A stretch of DNA of 55,642 nt. Origin: Oscillospiraceae bacterium. GTDB lineage: Bacteria > Bacillota > Clostridia > Oscillospirales > Oscillospiraceae. The position numbers were made by a program, and so were the translations under genes. The notes beneath the pieces were generated by a model. That model did not search any database. It was not told the origin of the DNA and was given only the letters and a program-made list of their open reading frames with translations. Positions 9,869-18,397 of the stretch are shown here, piece by piece (within the stretch, counting starts at the first letter, position 1; every line of letters begins with the position of its first letter). The DNA lies in the NCBI GenBank assembly GCA_009784725.1, contig WQXS01000013.1:1-55642 (forward strand). The letters are read 5' to 3'.

Positions 9869-10111
9869 TTGGACGGTTACACAAGAAAATTTGATGTAGT
9901 CAGCGGTGAGAATAATACCAGGGAGATTCTCTCTTCGGTTTATGAATCACTTAGGCAAAAAGGCTATAACCCGGTTAACCAGATTGTAGGGTATATTCTT
10001 TCGGAAGACCCTACTTATATCACCAATTTTAATAACGCCCGCAGCCTGATTTGCCGTCTTGACAGAGACGAGCTGCTTCAGGAGCTCGTCACATCATACT
10101 TAAACAAATAA
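9869..10111 (+). CDS. ireB: IreB-family regulatory phosphoprotein (UPF0297)
   Basis: The 80-residue product matches the UPF0297/IreB family over its full length: [41 protein letters not shown], and [20 protein letters not shown]. In Enterococcus, IreB is phosphorylated by the serine/threonine kinase IreK and controls cell-wall stress and cephalosporin resistance. The start is TTG 9869 behind a G-rich site (AGGGGGGC). In most Firmicutes the next genes are ruvX and a UPF0473 gene; here a GGDEF-HDOD gene follows after only 17 bases, so the usual neighbourhood is broken. Confidence 0.93.
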   Translation: MDGYTRKFDVVSGENNTREILSSVYESLRQKGYNPVNQIVGYILSEDPTYITNFNNARSLICRLDRDELLQELVTSYLNK

Positions 10112-10128
10112 CTTAAGGATTACCTGAC

Positions 10129-12327
10129 ATGGATTTTAAAAATATAATAGACAAGGCATATCAAGCGAGAGATAAAGCACTTATGAAGCTCAGCCGCAAA
10201 GCTGATTTCAGAAGTGTTTTAGGCGATATCAGCGGTATTCTGGACCCGCAGGATATGGAAATAATCGTCGTCCGCGGCAAAGGCTGTGAGATAGTTTTCA
10301 CAAACGCAAGAGCCGAGGAACGCCTTTATAATGAAGAAGGTACATCATTTACCTGCAAGGCCGTTTTTTCAAAGCATTTTCCCGGTCTTTGCGATAACTG
10401 CCCCTACGGCGGTAAAAGTAAACTTGATGATTCGGCACCTTTTGAACTCGACGATACATCGGGCCGCACATTCAATGTCAGGCGTAATACCATAAACTGG
10501 GCCGACGGCAAGCCTGCCACAATTTTCATGATGCGTGATATTACACCTGCCAAAGAAGCAAATGAGCGTCTTTACGCACTTGCGTATACAGATCAGCTTA
10601 CAGGTGTTCCGAACCGTCAGAAGCTCAAAGAGGATTTTACAATCATTGAGCAGAAAATCTCAAGTGAGCAGCCGATTTCCGGTGTTGTTGCATTATTCGA
10701 CCTCGACCACTTTAAAACCGTCAATGACACATACGGGCATAATACAGGCGATGTCGTTCTTCGCCGTCTGACAGAGCATCTGCAGACAAACAGTCATTTC
10801 ACCGACAAGCTGTACCGCCTCGGCGGCGATGAATTTGTTCTGCTCTTTACAAATCCGTCAGATGAATTCCCTGTGCATGAAAAAATGCAGGAACACTACA
10901 AAACTATTCTTTCAACCGCACTTCGTTCATATACTCTCCCGAATATTGACGTTAAGTGTACTTTAAGCATAGGTGTCTCCTTCTTCCCGAAGCACGGTTA
11001 TAACCTTTCCGACATTCTTCGAAAAGCCGACATCGCTCTTTATCAGGCAAAAGCAGGCGGGCGTAATCAGGTTGTTTTCTTTGAAGACCATTATGATACA
11101 GCACAAAAATTCAAGGATATGTATATCAACATTCAACCTGTCCTCATGGGAGTCGGCAAAACCTTCGGGTATGAGCTTGTCGACCGCAGCAATAGCGGCG
11201 AAAGCGAAGACGGCGTTGTTACTCTCAGTGAGTTTAACCGTACACTCGATGCACTCGGGCTCAATGATATCGAAAATAATCTTCATTATTTCATCCAGTA
11301 CTCAAACCAGCTTTTAAGCCCCGCAGTCTTAAACAACCTGCCGCGTGATAAATTTATCGTCCAGCTTAATCTTTCCGGAAACGCAAAAATAACAAGTGCG
11401 GAAATAGCCCTTGATCTGAAACTGTTCAAGGAGCTTCATAGCCACGGATATAAAATTGCCCTTACCGGTTTAAACAGTGCAAACCCCATTTCCGAGCTCA
11501 TGGGTATTGTCGATTATTGTAAATTTGCCCCTACGGATACGAACAGGACAAGGCAAAAAGTTCTTATCGCCAAAAATCAGCGCATCCGTTTTATCGCAAC
11601 TGATGTTGATTCAATGGATGATTTCCTTACCGCAAAAGAAACCGGTTTCCATATGTTCCAGGGTTACTACTTCAACCAGCCTGTCGAAGGGCGCAAAACC
11701 AAGGAACTCAGCCCCTTGAAATTCAACTATTTTCGCCTTATGAAGCTATCAAGCACCGAGGATTATATGGACTTCCGTGAAATCAGTGATATCATCGCAG
11801 CCGATGTAGCTCTGTCATATAAACTGCTTCGTATATTAAACTCGGCAGCGGTTGGTTTGAGAAATGTTTCTTCAATTTCAAGCGCAGTGGCATATATGGG
11901 TGAGGAAAGCTTAAAGAAATGGATTGCAGTGCTTGCGCTTCGCGGTATTGCCGAGGATAAACCCCTTGAGCTTGTCCGCATGTCGCTTATCCGTGCCAGA
12001 TTCGGCGAGCTTTTGGCTCCCGGCTTCCGCATAAAACGCAACCCGCAGCAGGTATTTATGGTCGGCATGCTCTCGCTTTTACATATCGCTCTTGAAATGT
12101 CAAAAGAGAAGCTTCTCGAGGATATCCCCGTCGCAGACGAAATCCGCGAATCACTTCTCTCACGTCATGGTGTCTATTCGGACCTGCTCCGTTTCTACGA
12201 AAACTACGAATACGCAAACTGGGAAGCAGTCTCACAATTCGTCGACGAAAACCACCTCGACGCCTCCTTCGTCAACGACGCTTACATCGCCGCAGTAAAA
12301 TGGTATAACGAACTTACAGCTAACTAA
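10129..12327 (+). CDS. PAS-GGDEF-degenerate EAL-HDOD signalling protein
   Basis: The 732-residue product has four parts. Residues about 30-145 look like a PAS sensor with a CDNCPYGG Cys pair. Residues about 150-310 form a GGDEF domain with the intact motif RLGGDEFVLLF, so diguanylate cyclase activity is possible; the RxxD inhibitory site reads HFTD, so product inhibition may be lost. Residues about 330-530 resemble an EAL domain by GYKIALTG and FQGYYFNQP, but the EAL signature itself is absent (YEL then VDRS), so phosphodiesterase activity is unlikely. The end is an HDOD domain (DVALSYKLLRILNSAAVG, VAYMGEESLKKWIAVLAL). The EAL-like plus HDOD pair is the YuxH/CdgJ type. It sits 17 bases after ireB, suggesting co-transcription. 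Confidence 0.85.
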   Translation: MDFKNIIDKAYQARDKALMKLSRKADFRSVLGDISGILDPQDMEIIVVRGKGCEIVFTNARAEERLYNEEGTSFTCKAVFSKHFPGLCDNCPYGGKSKLDDSAPFELDDTSGRTFNVRRNTINWADGKPATIFMMRDITPAKEANERLYALAYTDQLTGVPNRQKLKEDFTIIEQKISSEQPISGVVALFDLDHFKTVNDTYGHNTGDVVLRRLTEHLQTNSHFTDKLYRLGGDEFVLLFTNPSDEFPVHEKMQEHYKTILSTALRSYTLPNIDVKCTLSIGVSFFPKHGYNLSDILRKADIALYQAKAGGRNQVVFFEDHYDTAQKFKDMYINIQPVLMGVGKTFGYELVDRSNSGESEDGVVTLSEFNRTLDALGLNDIENNLHYFIQYSNQLLSPAVLNNLPRDKFIVQLNLSGNAKITSAEIALDLKLFKELHSHGYKIALTGLNSANPISELMGIVDYCKFAPTDTNRTRQKVLIAKNQRIRFIATDVDSMDDFLTAKETGFHMFQGYYFNQPVEGRKTKELSPLKFNYFRLMKLSSTEDYMDFREISDIIAADVALSYKLLRILNSAAVGLRNVSSISSAVAYMGEESLKKWIAVLALRGIAEDKPLELVRMSLIRARFGELLAPGFRIKRNPQQVFMVGMLSLLHIALEMSKEKLLEDIPVADEIRESLLSRHGVYSDLLRFYENYEYANWEAVSQFVDENHLDASFVNDAYIAAVKWYNELTAN

Positions 12328-12334
12328 AATTGTT

Positions 12335-12376
12335 GAACACAGGGGGACGGTTCTCGAACACAGGGGGACGGTTCTC
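12335..12376. repeat. Two tandem half-copies of the GGGGGACGGTTCTC repeat
   Basis: Two identical 21-base units (12335-12355 and 12356-12376) carry the core CAGGGGGACGGTTCTC and lie between convergent genes. The core equals one arm of the palindrome at 12817-12891. Confidence 0.85.
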
Positions 12377-12386
12377 TTGTGCTCAT

Positions 12387-12803
12387 TTAAAATTTTTCAT
12401 TAAAGGAATACGGCAGGAGATCTTCAATGCTGTATTCTTTTATTATGCCGTCATTTTCCTGTAGAATTACTTTTATTCTTGGGCACCATGAGTTTAAGTA
12501 TTGTCTGCAGGCACCGCATGGAGCGCAAAATATTAATTTGTCTTCGCCTTTTAAGCCGATTGGTCCGCCGACCACGGCGATTTTTTCATACTCCAAATAC
12601 CCTTCCGATACCGCTTTTACAAGTGCGCAGCGTTCGGCACAAATATTAGTTATCCCTATTCCGGACGGGTCTTCAATGTTACTGCCCCGAACCACTTGCC
12701 CGTCTTTAGTAAGAAGTGCTGCACCAACCTTAAACCCGGAAATAACTGCATATGCATTTTTCCTAGCAATTTTCGCCTGCTCAATAAGCTCTTCATTTGT
12801 CAT
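12387..12803 (-). CDS. cdd: Cytidine deaminase (second copy)
   Basis: A 138-residue zinc-dependent nucleoside deaminase. ICAERCALVKAVSEG holds the first Cys ligand and catalytic Glu; PCGACRQYL holds the other two Cys ligands. A near-perfect AGGAGGAAATTTT site precedes ATG 12803. It is the last gene of the leftward purine operon, behind xanthine dehydrogenase, but a long palindrome separates the two, so it may be uncoupled from it. Two cytidine deaminases within 3 kb, not obviously recent duplicates, suggest different substrates or expression. Confidence 0.92.
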   Translation of the reverse strand: MTNEELIEQAKIARKNAYAVISGFKVGAALLTKDGQVVRGSNIEDPSGIGITNICAERCALVKAVSEGYLEYEKIAVVGGPIGLKGEDKLIFCAPCGACRQYLNSWCPRIKVILQENDGIIKEYSIEDLLPYSFNEKF

Positions 12804-12816
12804 AAAATTTCCTCCT

Positions 12817-12891
12817 AAGACAGGGTAAGACAGGGGGACGGTTCTCTTGTCTTGCAGACAGGAGAACCGTCCCCCTGTCTTACCCTGTCTT
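12817..12891. repeat. Long palindrome with GGGGGACGGTTCTC arms between xdh and cdd
   Basis: Left arm 12817-12846 and right arm 12862-12891 are perfect 30-base inverted copies. The inside can pair further (TGTCT with AGACA around a 3-base loop), giving a 36-bp stem with one T-G step. It ends on the first base of the xdh stop codon and begins just before the cdd ribosome site, so it may act as a terminator, attenuator or RNA-stability hairpin. Confidence 0.9.
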
Positions 12892-15536
12892 TATTTCATC
12901 GGTAACCGTTGTCTGAGTATACCGTCTTTTCTGTATAATGCTCCCGCAACTGCAGGCGCGGTAGGAATTGTCGCAAGCTCCCCAACCCCTTTCGCCCCGT
13001 AAGCCGGTGCGGCACAGGGGGACAGGTCCCTTGTTTCAGTGGTGTTGAAACAAGGGACCTGTCCCCCTGCTTCGCTTCTCTCGATAATTATTGTTTCAAT
13101 TTCGGGAGCTTCTGTTGCTCTTATGAGTCCTAGAGTTCCGTACTTTGCTTTCGGATAGCCGTTTTCGAGTGGAAAGTCTTCTGTTAAGGCATAGCCGATG
13201 CCCATCAGGATTCCGCCTTCAATCTGACCCTCTGCAGATTTTGGATTTACAAGTGTTCCAAGGTCGTATGCGGCAGTTATTTTTTTAACTTTTCCGGCTT
13301 CATCAAGCTCGGCAACCTGCGCGGCATAACCATATGCAACATGGCTGACCGGGTTTGGTTTATCGCTGCCCATCGGGTCGGTTTGCGGATTATATTCCCC
13401 GTAAAATTCCCTGCCTTCGAGCTTGGTGAAGCAGGGGGACAGGTCCCTTGTTTCAATACTAATGAAACAAGGGACCTGTCCCCCTGCTTCACCAAGCTCT
13501 TTTTTTAGGAGTTTTGCGGCGACTATTGCTGCTTCGCCGGAGAAGACTGTTTGGCGGGAGGCGGTTGTTGTGCCGGAGTTTGGGGTGCGGTGTGTGTCGG
13601 GCGGTTCGATGACTATATATTCGGGTGGTATTTCGAGTGTTGTGCAAATCATCTGTGCCAGAACTGTTGCCATCCCCTGCCCTATGCATGCGGCACTTGA
13701 CCTGACATGGATTTTTCCGTTTTCGACCGATAATATACATCTCCCGGTATCAGGTACGCCTACTCCGAGACCCGAGTTCTTAAAACCGCATGCTATTCCT
13801 GTCAGCGGTGATGCATCGAATGCATCCTTTACGGCAAGCAGACATTCTTCTAAAGCGGTTGAATCATCGGCAATCTGACCGTTAGGCAGCTCCTGCCCGG
13901 GGCGTATAACGTTGCGGTTTCTAATTTCCCACTGTGATATCCCGGCCATTTCGGCAAGTAGATTTAAGTTGCTTTCCATAGCAAACGATGACTGGGGAAC
14001 TCCAAATCCGCGAAACGCTCCTGCGGGGGGATTGTTTGTGTAGACTGCAGTTCCTTTAATGTCAATATTTTGGAAATTATACGGTCCGCCCGCATGAGTG
14101 CAGGCACGCTGTAGAACAGGCCCGCCGAGACTTGCATATGCTCCCGTATCCGAAATGATATCGGCTTTTACAGCCGTGATTATTCCGTTTTCATCACAGG
14201 CTGTTGTAAAATCAATCTCCATTGCATGGCGTTTCGGATGGACTAAAATACTTTCCTGACGTGAAAGCTTGATTTTCACAGGTCTTTTAACAAGCCATGC
14301 AGCAAGTGCCGCATGATGCTGTACACTCATATCTTCTTTTCCGCCGAAGCCGCCGCCGACCAGCATTGAGCGTACTCTTATCTTCCCGGGTTCAATTCCC
14401 AAAAGACCGCTTATTTCTCTTTGCTCGTCATATACACTTTGCCCCCCGGTATAAAGCATCAACCCGTCATCTCCGTCAGGCATTGCTATTGCACATTCGG
14501 GTTCCATAAAAGCATGTTCGGTAAACGGAAGCGAATAATGGCGGGTAACAACATGCTTTGCTTCTTTTATCGCTTTGTCCGCATCCCCGCGCTTGAGCTT
14601 TTGTGAACTGAGAATATTTCCGTTTTCATGTATCAGCGGCGCATCCTCTGCAAGTGACATTTCGGGTGATGTCAAAGGCGATAACTCCTCATAAACGACC
14701 TCTATTAGAGATAATACCTCGTCGAGTGTTTCCTGCGTGTTTGTCACCGCAATTGCAACAGCGTCACCGACATACCGGGTTATAGCGCCGGCTGCAATAA
14801 GTGCATCCCAGTCTTTTATCAGATGACCGCATTTTATAACTCCCGGAACATCGGCGGCTGTAATTATTTTAATGCAATCACTGTGCGCCTCTGCTTCTTT
14901 AATATCTATTTCAAGAACCCGTGCTCTTGGATATTTTGTTCTGAGGGCTTTTGCATAAACAAGACCCGGGACGGTTTTATCGTCTGTGTACAAGCCTGTT
15001 CCGAGAGTTTTTTCATCGGCGTCAAGGCGGTAAAAATCCTCTCCCAAAACACCTTTGAAGCTGACCTCGGGTATAGGTTTGTTTTCCGTAAAAAACTCCG
15101 CTGCTATAAGAATTGCGTCTTCAATTTTTACATATCCCGTGCATCTGCAAATATTCCCGCGAATGGCTTTCTTAACGTCTGCTCGTGTCGGTTTACCGTT
15201 TACGTCAAGCAAGGCTTTTGCACTTATCACCATTCCCGGAATGCAAAAACCGCACTGTACAGCTCCTGCCGCTTTAAAGCAGAATGAATATACCTCTTTC
15301 TCACGAGGCATCAAACCGTCAACGGTTATTACGTTTTTGCCCTCAAGCTTTGAGACAGGCAAAAGACAAGCCCGCATTGCCTTGCCGTCAATAAGCACCA
15401 TACATGTCCCGCATGCACCCTCACTGCATCCTTCTTTAACAGAGGTCAGCCGCAGGTCCTCACGCAGGAATGTTATGAGTTTTTTGCCGGGATTTTCGCA
15501 TTCAATTTTTTGCTCATTTACAAAAAAAGAAACCAA
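12891..15536 (-). CDS. Fused xanthine dehydrogenase / molybdenum hydroxylase, selenium-dependent type
   Basis: The 881-residue product joins a small 2Fe-2S part (CSEGACGTCMVL..C and CGFCIPGM..CRCTGY, residues about 1-150) to a molybdopterin catalytic part (GGGFGGKEDM, GAFRGFGVPQSSFAMES, GQGMATVLAQM, and GAKGVGE with the catalytic Glu). No FAD subunit is attached. This is the layout of the selenium-dependent xanthine dehydrogenase family, whose members carry a labile selenium at the Mo centre rather than selenocysteine. Start is TTG 15536 behind GGAGG. Two palindromic elements inside the gene add residues about 680-706 and 823-841 in frame; both lie outside the motifs above. MocA-like, carbamate kinase and yge genes lie upstream in the same operon. 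Confidence 0.88.
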   Translation of the reverse strand: MVSFFVNEQKIECENPGKKLITFLREDLRLTSVKEGCSEGACGTCMVLIDGKAMRACLLPVSKLEGKNVITVDGLMPREKEVYSFCFKAAGAVQCGFCIPGMVISAKALLDVNGKPTRADVKKAIRGNICRCTGYVKIEDAILIAAEFFTENKPIPEVSFKGVLGEDFYRLDADEKTLGTGLYTDDKTVPGLVYAKALRTKYPRARVLEIDIKEAEAHSDCIKIITAADVPGVIKCGHLIKDWDALIAAGAITRYVGDAVAIAVTNTQETLDEVLSLIEVVYEELSPLTSPEMSLAEDAPLIHENGNILSSQKLKRGDADKAIKEAKHVVTRHYSLPFTEHAFMEPECAIAMPDGDDGLMLYTGGQSVYDEQREISGLLGIEPGKIRVRSMLVGGGFGGKEDMSVQHHAALAAWLVKRPVKIKLSRQESILVHPKRHAMEIDFTTACDENGIITAVKADIISDTGAYASLGGPVLQRACTHAGGPYNFQNIDIKGTAVYTNNPPAGAFRGFGVPQSSFAMESNLNLLAEMAGISQWEIRNRNVIRPGQELPNGQIADDSTALEECLLAVKDAFDASPLTGIACGFKNSGLGVGVPDTGRCILSVENGKIHVRSSAACIGQGMATVLAQMICTTLEIPPEYIVIEPPDTHRTPNSGTTTASRQTVFSGEAAIVAAKLLKKELGEAGGQVPCFISIETRDLSPCFTKLEGREFYGEYNPQTDPMGSDKPNPVSHVAYGYAAQVAELDEAGKVKKITAAYDLGTLVNPKSAEGQIEGGILMGIGYALTEDFPLENGYPKAKYGTLGLIRATEAPEIETIIIERSEAGGQVPCFNTTETRDLSPCAAPAYGAKGVGELATIPTAPAVAGALYRKDGILRQRLPMK
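13015..13069. repeat. Palindromic element A inside the xanthine dehydrogenase gene
   Basis: Perfect 24-base arms (13015-13038 and 13046-13069) flank a 7-base loop. The arm core is CAGGGGGACAGGTCCCTTG. It is read in frame as GGQVPCFNTTETRDLSPC just before the conserved AYGAKGVGE. Confidence 0.95.
13419..13499. repeat. Palindromic element B inside the xanthine dehydrogenase gene
   Basis: Perfect 37-base arms (13419-13455 and 13463-13499) flank a 7-base loop. The inner 24 bases of each arm are identical to element A; the outer 13 (GAGCTTGGTGAAG) are not in A. It is read in frame as GGQVPCFISIETRDLSPC. Confidence 0.95.
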
Positions 15537-15652
15537 TTAAGACCTCCATGATTATTGAATAATATTCTTCAGGTTATAATACCTTACACACAAGGCATAT
15601 GCTCCCTCAGAATGAGAGTTTCATGAATTATTATTTAATCCTCCATGAAAAA

Positions 15653-16219
15653 TTAATTATTTTCCAAATCCTCCGGGAAATCTATATCAATGAAATTACC
15701 GGAATTTTCAACTTCAACGCCAACGCAACGCTCCTTATTTGCCTCACGTATAACCCAACCACCGGTATCTCCCGATAAACCCGTCAGCGCAGTGCGGAAG
15801 CTTTGCGGAAATATTGTCGGTGAGCTTGGTTCTCCTCCGATAACCGGATAGATAATTTTATCGGGATTTTCTGCTGCTGCATTTATAAGCGGTGTTAGAT
15901 CATTTAGTGTCAGCTCCGGCTGGTCTGCCGGCATAAAGAGAAAATGTGTTCCGCTTGCTGCTTTTAAACCAAGCCTGATGCTTTCGCTTTGACCTTTTTC
16001 AGGTTGTAAGTTTATTACAGTTTTGACACCGGGCGGTAATGATATCTTTTCAAGTCTGTGGGTTGCAGTAACAGCAATACGCTCAAAAACCGGCAGAGAA
16101 TTCAACAAATCCAGCGAATGCTGAAGTAAAAATTTATCCTTATACATCAGCATCAGTTTATCTGTACCCATGCGCTCCGATAAACCTGCAGCAAGTATAA
16201 TTGCGCTTATCTTCAACAT
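15653..16219 (-). CDS. mocA: MocA-like molybdenum cofactor cytidylyltransferase
   Basis: The 188-residue protein has the nucleotidyltransferase start IILAAGLSERMGTDKLML and the MPADQPELT metal/sugar-like loop of the MocA/MobA group. MocA makes the cytosine dinucleotide form of Mo cofactor (MCD) used by xanthine-dehydrogenase-type enzymes, so its place directly before the Mo hydroxylase gene fits. It overlaps the carbamate kinase gene by 7 bases, indicating translational coupling. The 112 bases between it and xdh hold a short inverted repeat (TTTCATG with CATGAAA, about 15618-15650) and the xdh ribosome site. Confidence 0.85.
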   Translation of the reverse strand: MLKISAIILAAGLSERMGTDKLMLMYKDKFLLQHSLDLLNSLPVFERIAVTATHRLEKISLPPGVKTVINLQPEKGQSESIRLGLKAASGTHFLFMPADQPELTLNDLTPLINAAAENPDKIIYPVIGGEPSSPTIFPQSFRTALTGLSGDTGGWVIREANKERCVGVEVENSGNFIDIDFPEDLENN

Positions 16220-17142
16220 ATAACCGTGCCTGTTTTTCCTGCGAGGCCGTCTCTTGCTTTTTCAAGCATTGTTATTAGCGCTTTTCTGCCCGGGGCTGAT
16301 TTTACAAAAGCAAGTGCCGCTTCAACCTTCGGGAGCATTGAGCCGGGGGCAAAATGCCCTTCTTTAATAAACCTTTCGGCATCACTTACAGTCATTTCAG
16401 AAAGCTGTTTTTCATCCGGTTTTTTAAAGTTGACGGATACTTTCTCAACAGCCGTAAGAATTACAAGCATGTCCGCATCAAGCTCCTCGGCAAGCTTTGC
16501 GCTTGCGAAGTCCTTATCAACAACTGCCGATGTTCCTTTCAGATGTCTGCCCTCAACTTCTTTAACGGGAATTCCTCCGCCACCGACTGTTACGGGAATC
16601 TGACCTGCTTCAAGAAGAGCCCTGACTGTATCAGACTCAACAATACCGATAGGTTTTGGTGAAGCCACGACACGCCGCCATCCTCTGCCTGCATCCTCCT
16701 TCATATCATAACCGTTTTTGCTCATTTTTTCAGCTTCATCTTTGGTATAAAATGCTCCGATTGGTTTTGACGGGTCTATAAATGCAGGGTCGTTTGCATC
16801 TACAAGTGTCTGGGTGATTATCGTTGCAACGGGTTTATTTATATTACGGCTGAGCAGTTCTTCACGCAGAGCATTTTGGATATCATAACCTATATAACCC
16901 TGACTCATTGCAACACAAACAGACATCGGGATATAAAATATACTGTCGTCCACCTTTGCCGCTGTTTCCATCGCAAGGTTAATCATACCGACCTGAGGTC
17001 CGTTGCCGTGGGTGATAACCACTTCAAGCCCGTCCTCTATCAAATCGGCAATTGCATTTGCCGCCGATTTTACCGCAAGCATCTGCTCATGCAGGTTATC
17101 TCCCAGAGCATTTCCGCCAAGCGCCAAAACTATCCTTTTCAT
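16213..17142 (-). CDS. arcC: Carbamate kinase
   Basis: The 309-residue enzyme transfers phosphate from carbamoyl phosphate to ADP, giving ATP, CO2 and ammonia. Family motifs are clear: ALGGNALG at the start, ITHGNGPQVG, VVASPKPIGIVE, VTVGGGGIPV and GTSAVVDKDFASAKLA. Length is normal. A GTGAGGT ribosome site precedes ATG 17142. Next to ygeW, it most likely closes the purine pathway by substrate-level phosphorylation, as inferred for the E. coli yqeA/yge set, rather than serving arginine deimination: no arginine deiminase is present. Confidence 0.93.
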   Translation of the reverse strand: MKRIVLALGGNALGDNLHEQMLAVKSAANAIADLIEDGLEVVITHGNGPQVGMINLAMETAAKVDDSIFYIPMSVCVAMSQGYIGYDIQNALREELLSRNINKPVATIITQTLVDANDPAFIDPSKPIGAFYTKDEAEKMSKNGYDMKEDAGRGWRRVVASPKPIGIVESDTVRALLEAGQIPVTVGGGGIPVKEVEGRHLKGTSAVVDKDFASAKLAEELDADMLVILTAVEKVSVNFKKPDEKQLSEMTVSDAERFIKEGHFAPGSMLPKVEAALAFVKSAPGRKALITMLEKARDGLAGKTGTVIC

Positions 17143-17173
17143 TAAATTTACCTCACGATTCTCAGGTCATATA

Positions 17174-18370
17174 TTAAAGGCAGCGAGGAACTCCTCCGCC
17201 GTTTACGAGTTTTTTAAGCATTTCGTCCGGGTCCTTGCATTTTGATAAAAACATCATAGCAGCAATAATATAAGGCTTAAATCCGGCTTCTTTATAAAGC
17301 GGTTCACGGTAGCGGTCAAATACACTTGCAGCGACTTCGCCTTTTTTACAGCTTACACCGGTTATATCGGCAGGAAGGCAATGCATGTAGAGTGCTTTTC
17401 CGCCTTTTGTCATTTCCATCATTGTTTCCGAGCATGTCCAGTCCGTATGCTTTGCATTTTCCTTGAGCAGTTCTTTTTCGAGTGCCGCTATTCCTGCGTC
17501 GTCGCCTTTTTCGTAAAGAACGGTTCTTTTTTCCATTGCGGCATATGATGCCCAGCTTTTCGGATAAACTATGTCAGCATCATGAAAAGCATCCATCATT
17601 TCGTTAGTTTTGTAGAACTTACCGCCGCTTTTCTGTGCGTTTTCCTCCGCTACTTTCACGACATCATCCATTACCTCATAACCCTCGGGATGTGCAAGGC
17701 TGACTTCCATTCCGAAGCGTGTCATCAGACCTATAACACCTTGCGGAACCGATAAAGGTTTGCCGTATGAGGGAGAGTATGCCCATGTCATTGCGATTTT
17801 CTTGCCCCTGAGATTTTCAACTCCCCCGAAATGATGGATAATATGCAGCATATCTGCCATCGACTGTGTCGGGTGGTCTATATCGCATTGCAGATTAACA
17901 AGTGTCGGACGCTGCTCGAGAACACCTTCCTCAAAGCCCTGCTGAACAGCCTGTGCGACCTCGCGCATATATGTATTGCCTTTGCCGATGTACATATCAT
18001 CACGGATACCGATAATCTCCGACATAAATGACACCATATTTGCCGTTTCTCTGACTGTTTCTCCGTGTGCAATCTGGCTTTTTCCTTCGTCAAGGTCCTG
18101 TACGGTGAGTCCGAGCAGATTAGCAGCCGATGCATAGGAAAAACGTGTTCTTGTGGAATTATCGCGAAACAGGCTGACTGCAAGCCCGCTGTCAAAAATC
18201 CTTGCGGAGGTATTATTTTCCCTAAGATGGCGAAGCGCGTCGGCAACAGTAAATACCGCTTCGATTTCATCATCGGTTTTATCCCATGTCAGTAAAAAGT
18301 CATTTTGATACATTTCATCGATTTTAAGTTTTTTCAGCTTCTCCGAAAATTGTTTAATATTAAGACTCAT
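17174..18370 (-). CDS. ygeW: Knotted carbamoyltransferase YgeW
   Basis: The 398-residue protein has the carbamoyl-phosphate-binding site FRDNSTRTRFSYASA, the QRPTLVNLQCDIDHPTQSMAD loop, and HCLPADI near the end, all as in YgeW, a transcarbamylase with a trefoil knot whose natural substrate was long unknown. The usual ornithine-site HPxQ region reads HPTQS. It probably removes a carbamoyl group from a ureido intermediate by phosphorolysis, passing carbamoyl phosphate to the adjacent carbamate kinase. A GAGGGGAGA ribosome site precedes ATG 18370. It lies between arcC and ygeY. Confidence 0.92.
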   Translation of the reverse strand: MSLNIKQFSEKLKKLKIDEMYQNDFLLTWDKTDDEIEAVFTVADALRHLRENNTSARIFDSGLAVSLFRDNSTRTRFSYASAANLLGLTVQDLDEGKSQIAHGETVRETANMVSFMSEIIGIRDDMYIGKGNTYMREVAQAVQQGFEEGVLEQRPTLVNLQCDIDHPTQSMADMLHIIHHFGGVENLRGKKIAMTWAYSPSYGKPLSVPQGVIGLMTRFGMEVSLAHPEGYEVMDDVVKVAEENAQKSGGKFYKTNEMMDAFHDADIVYPKSWASYAAMEKRTVLYEKGDDAGIAALEKELLKENAKHTDWTCSETMMEMTKGGKALYMHCLPADITGVSCKKGEVAASVFDRYREPLYKEAGFKPYIIAAMMFLSKCKDPDEMLKKLVNGGGVPRCL

Positions 18371-18397
18371 TGTTTATTTCTCCCCTCAATTTATAGT

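Noticed and set aside
13423-13878. Rightward frame starting inside palindrome B (MVKQGDRSLVS)
   Set aside because: It lies wholly antisense to the conserved xanthine dehydrogenase gene, and its start comes only from the palindrome.
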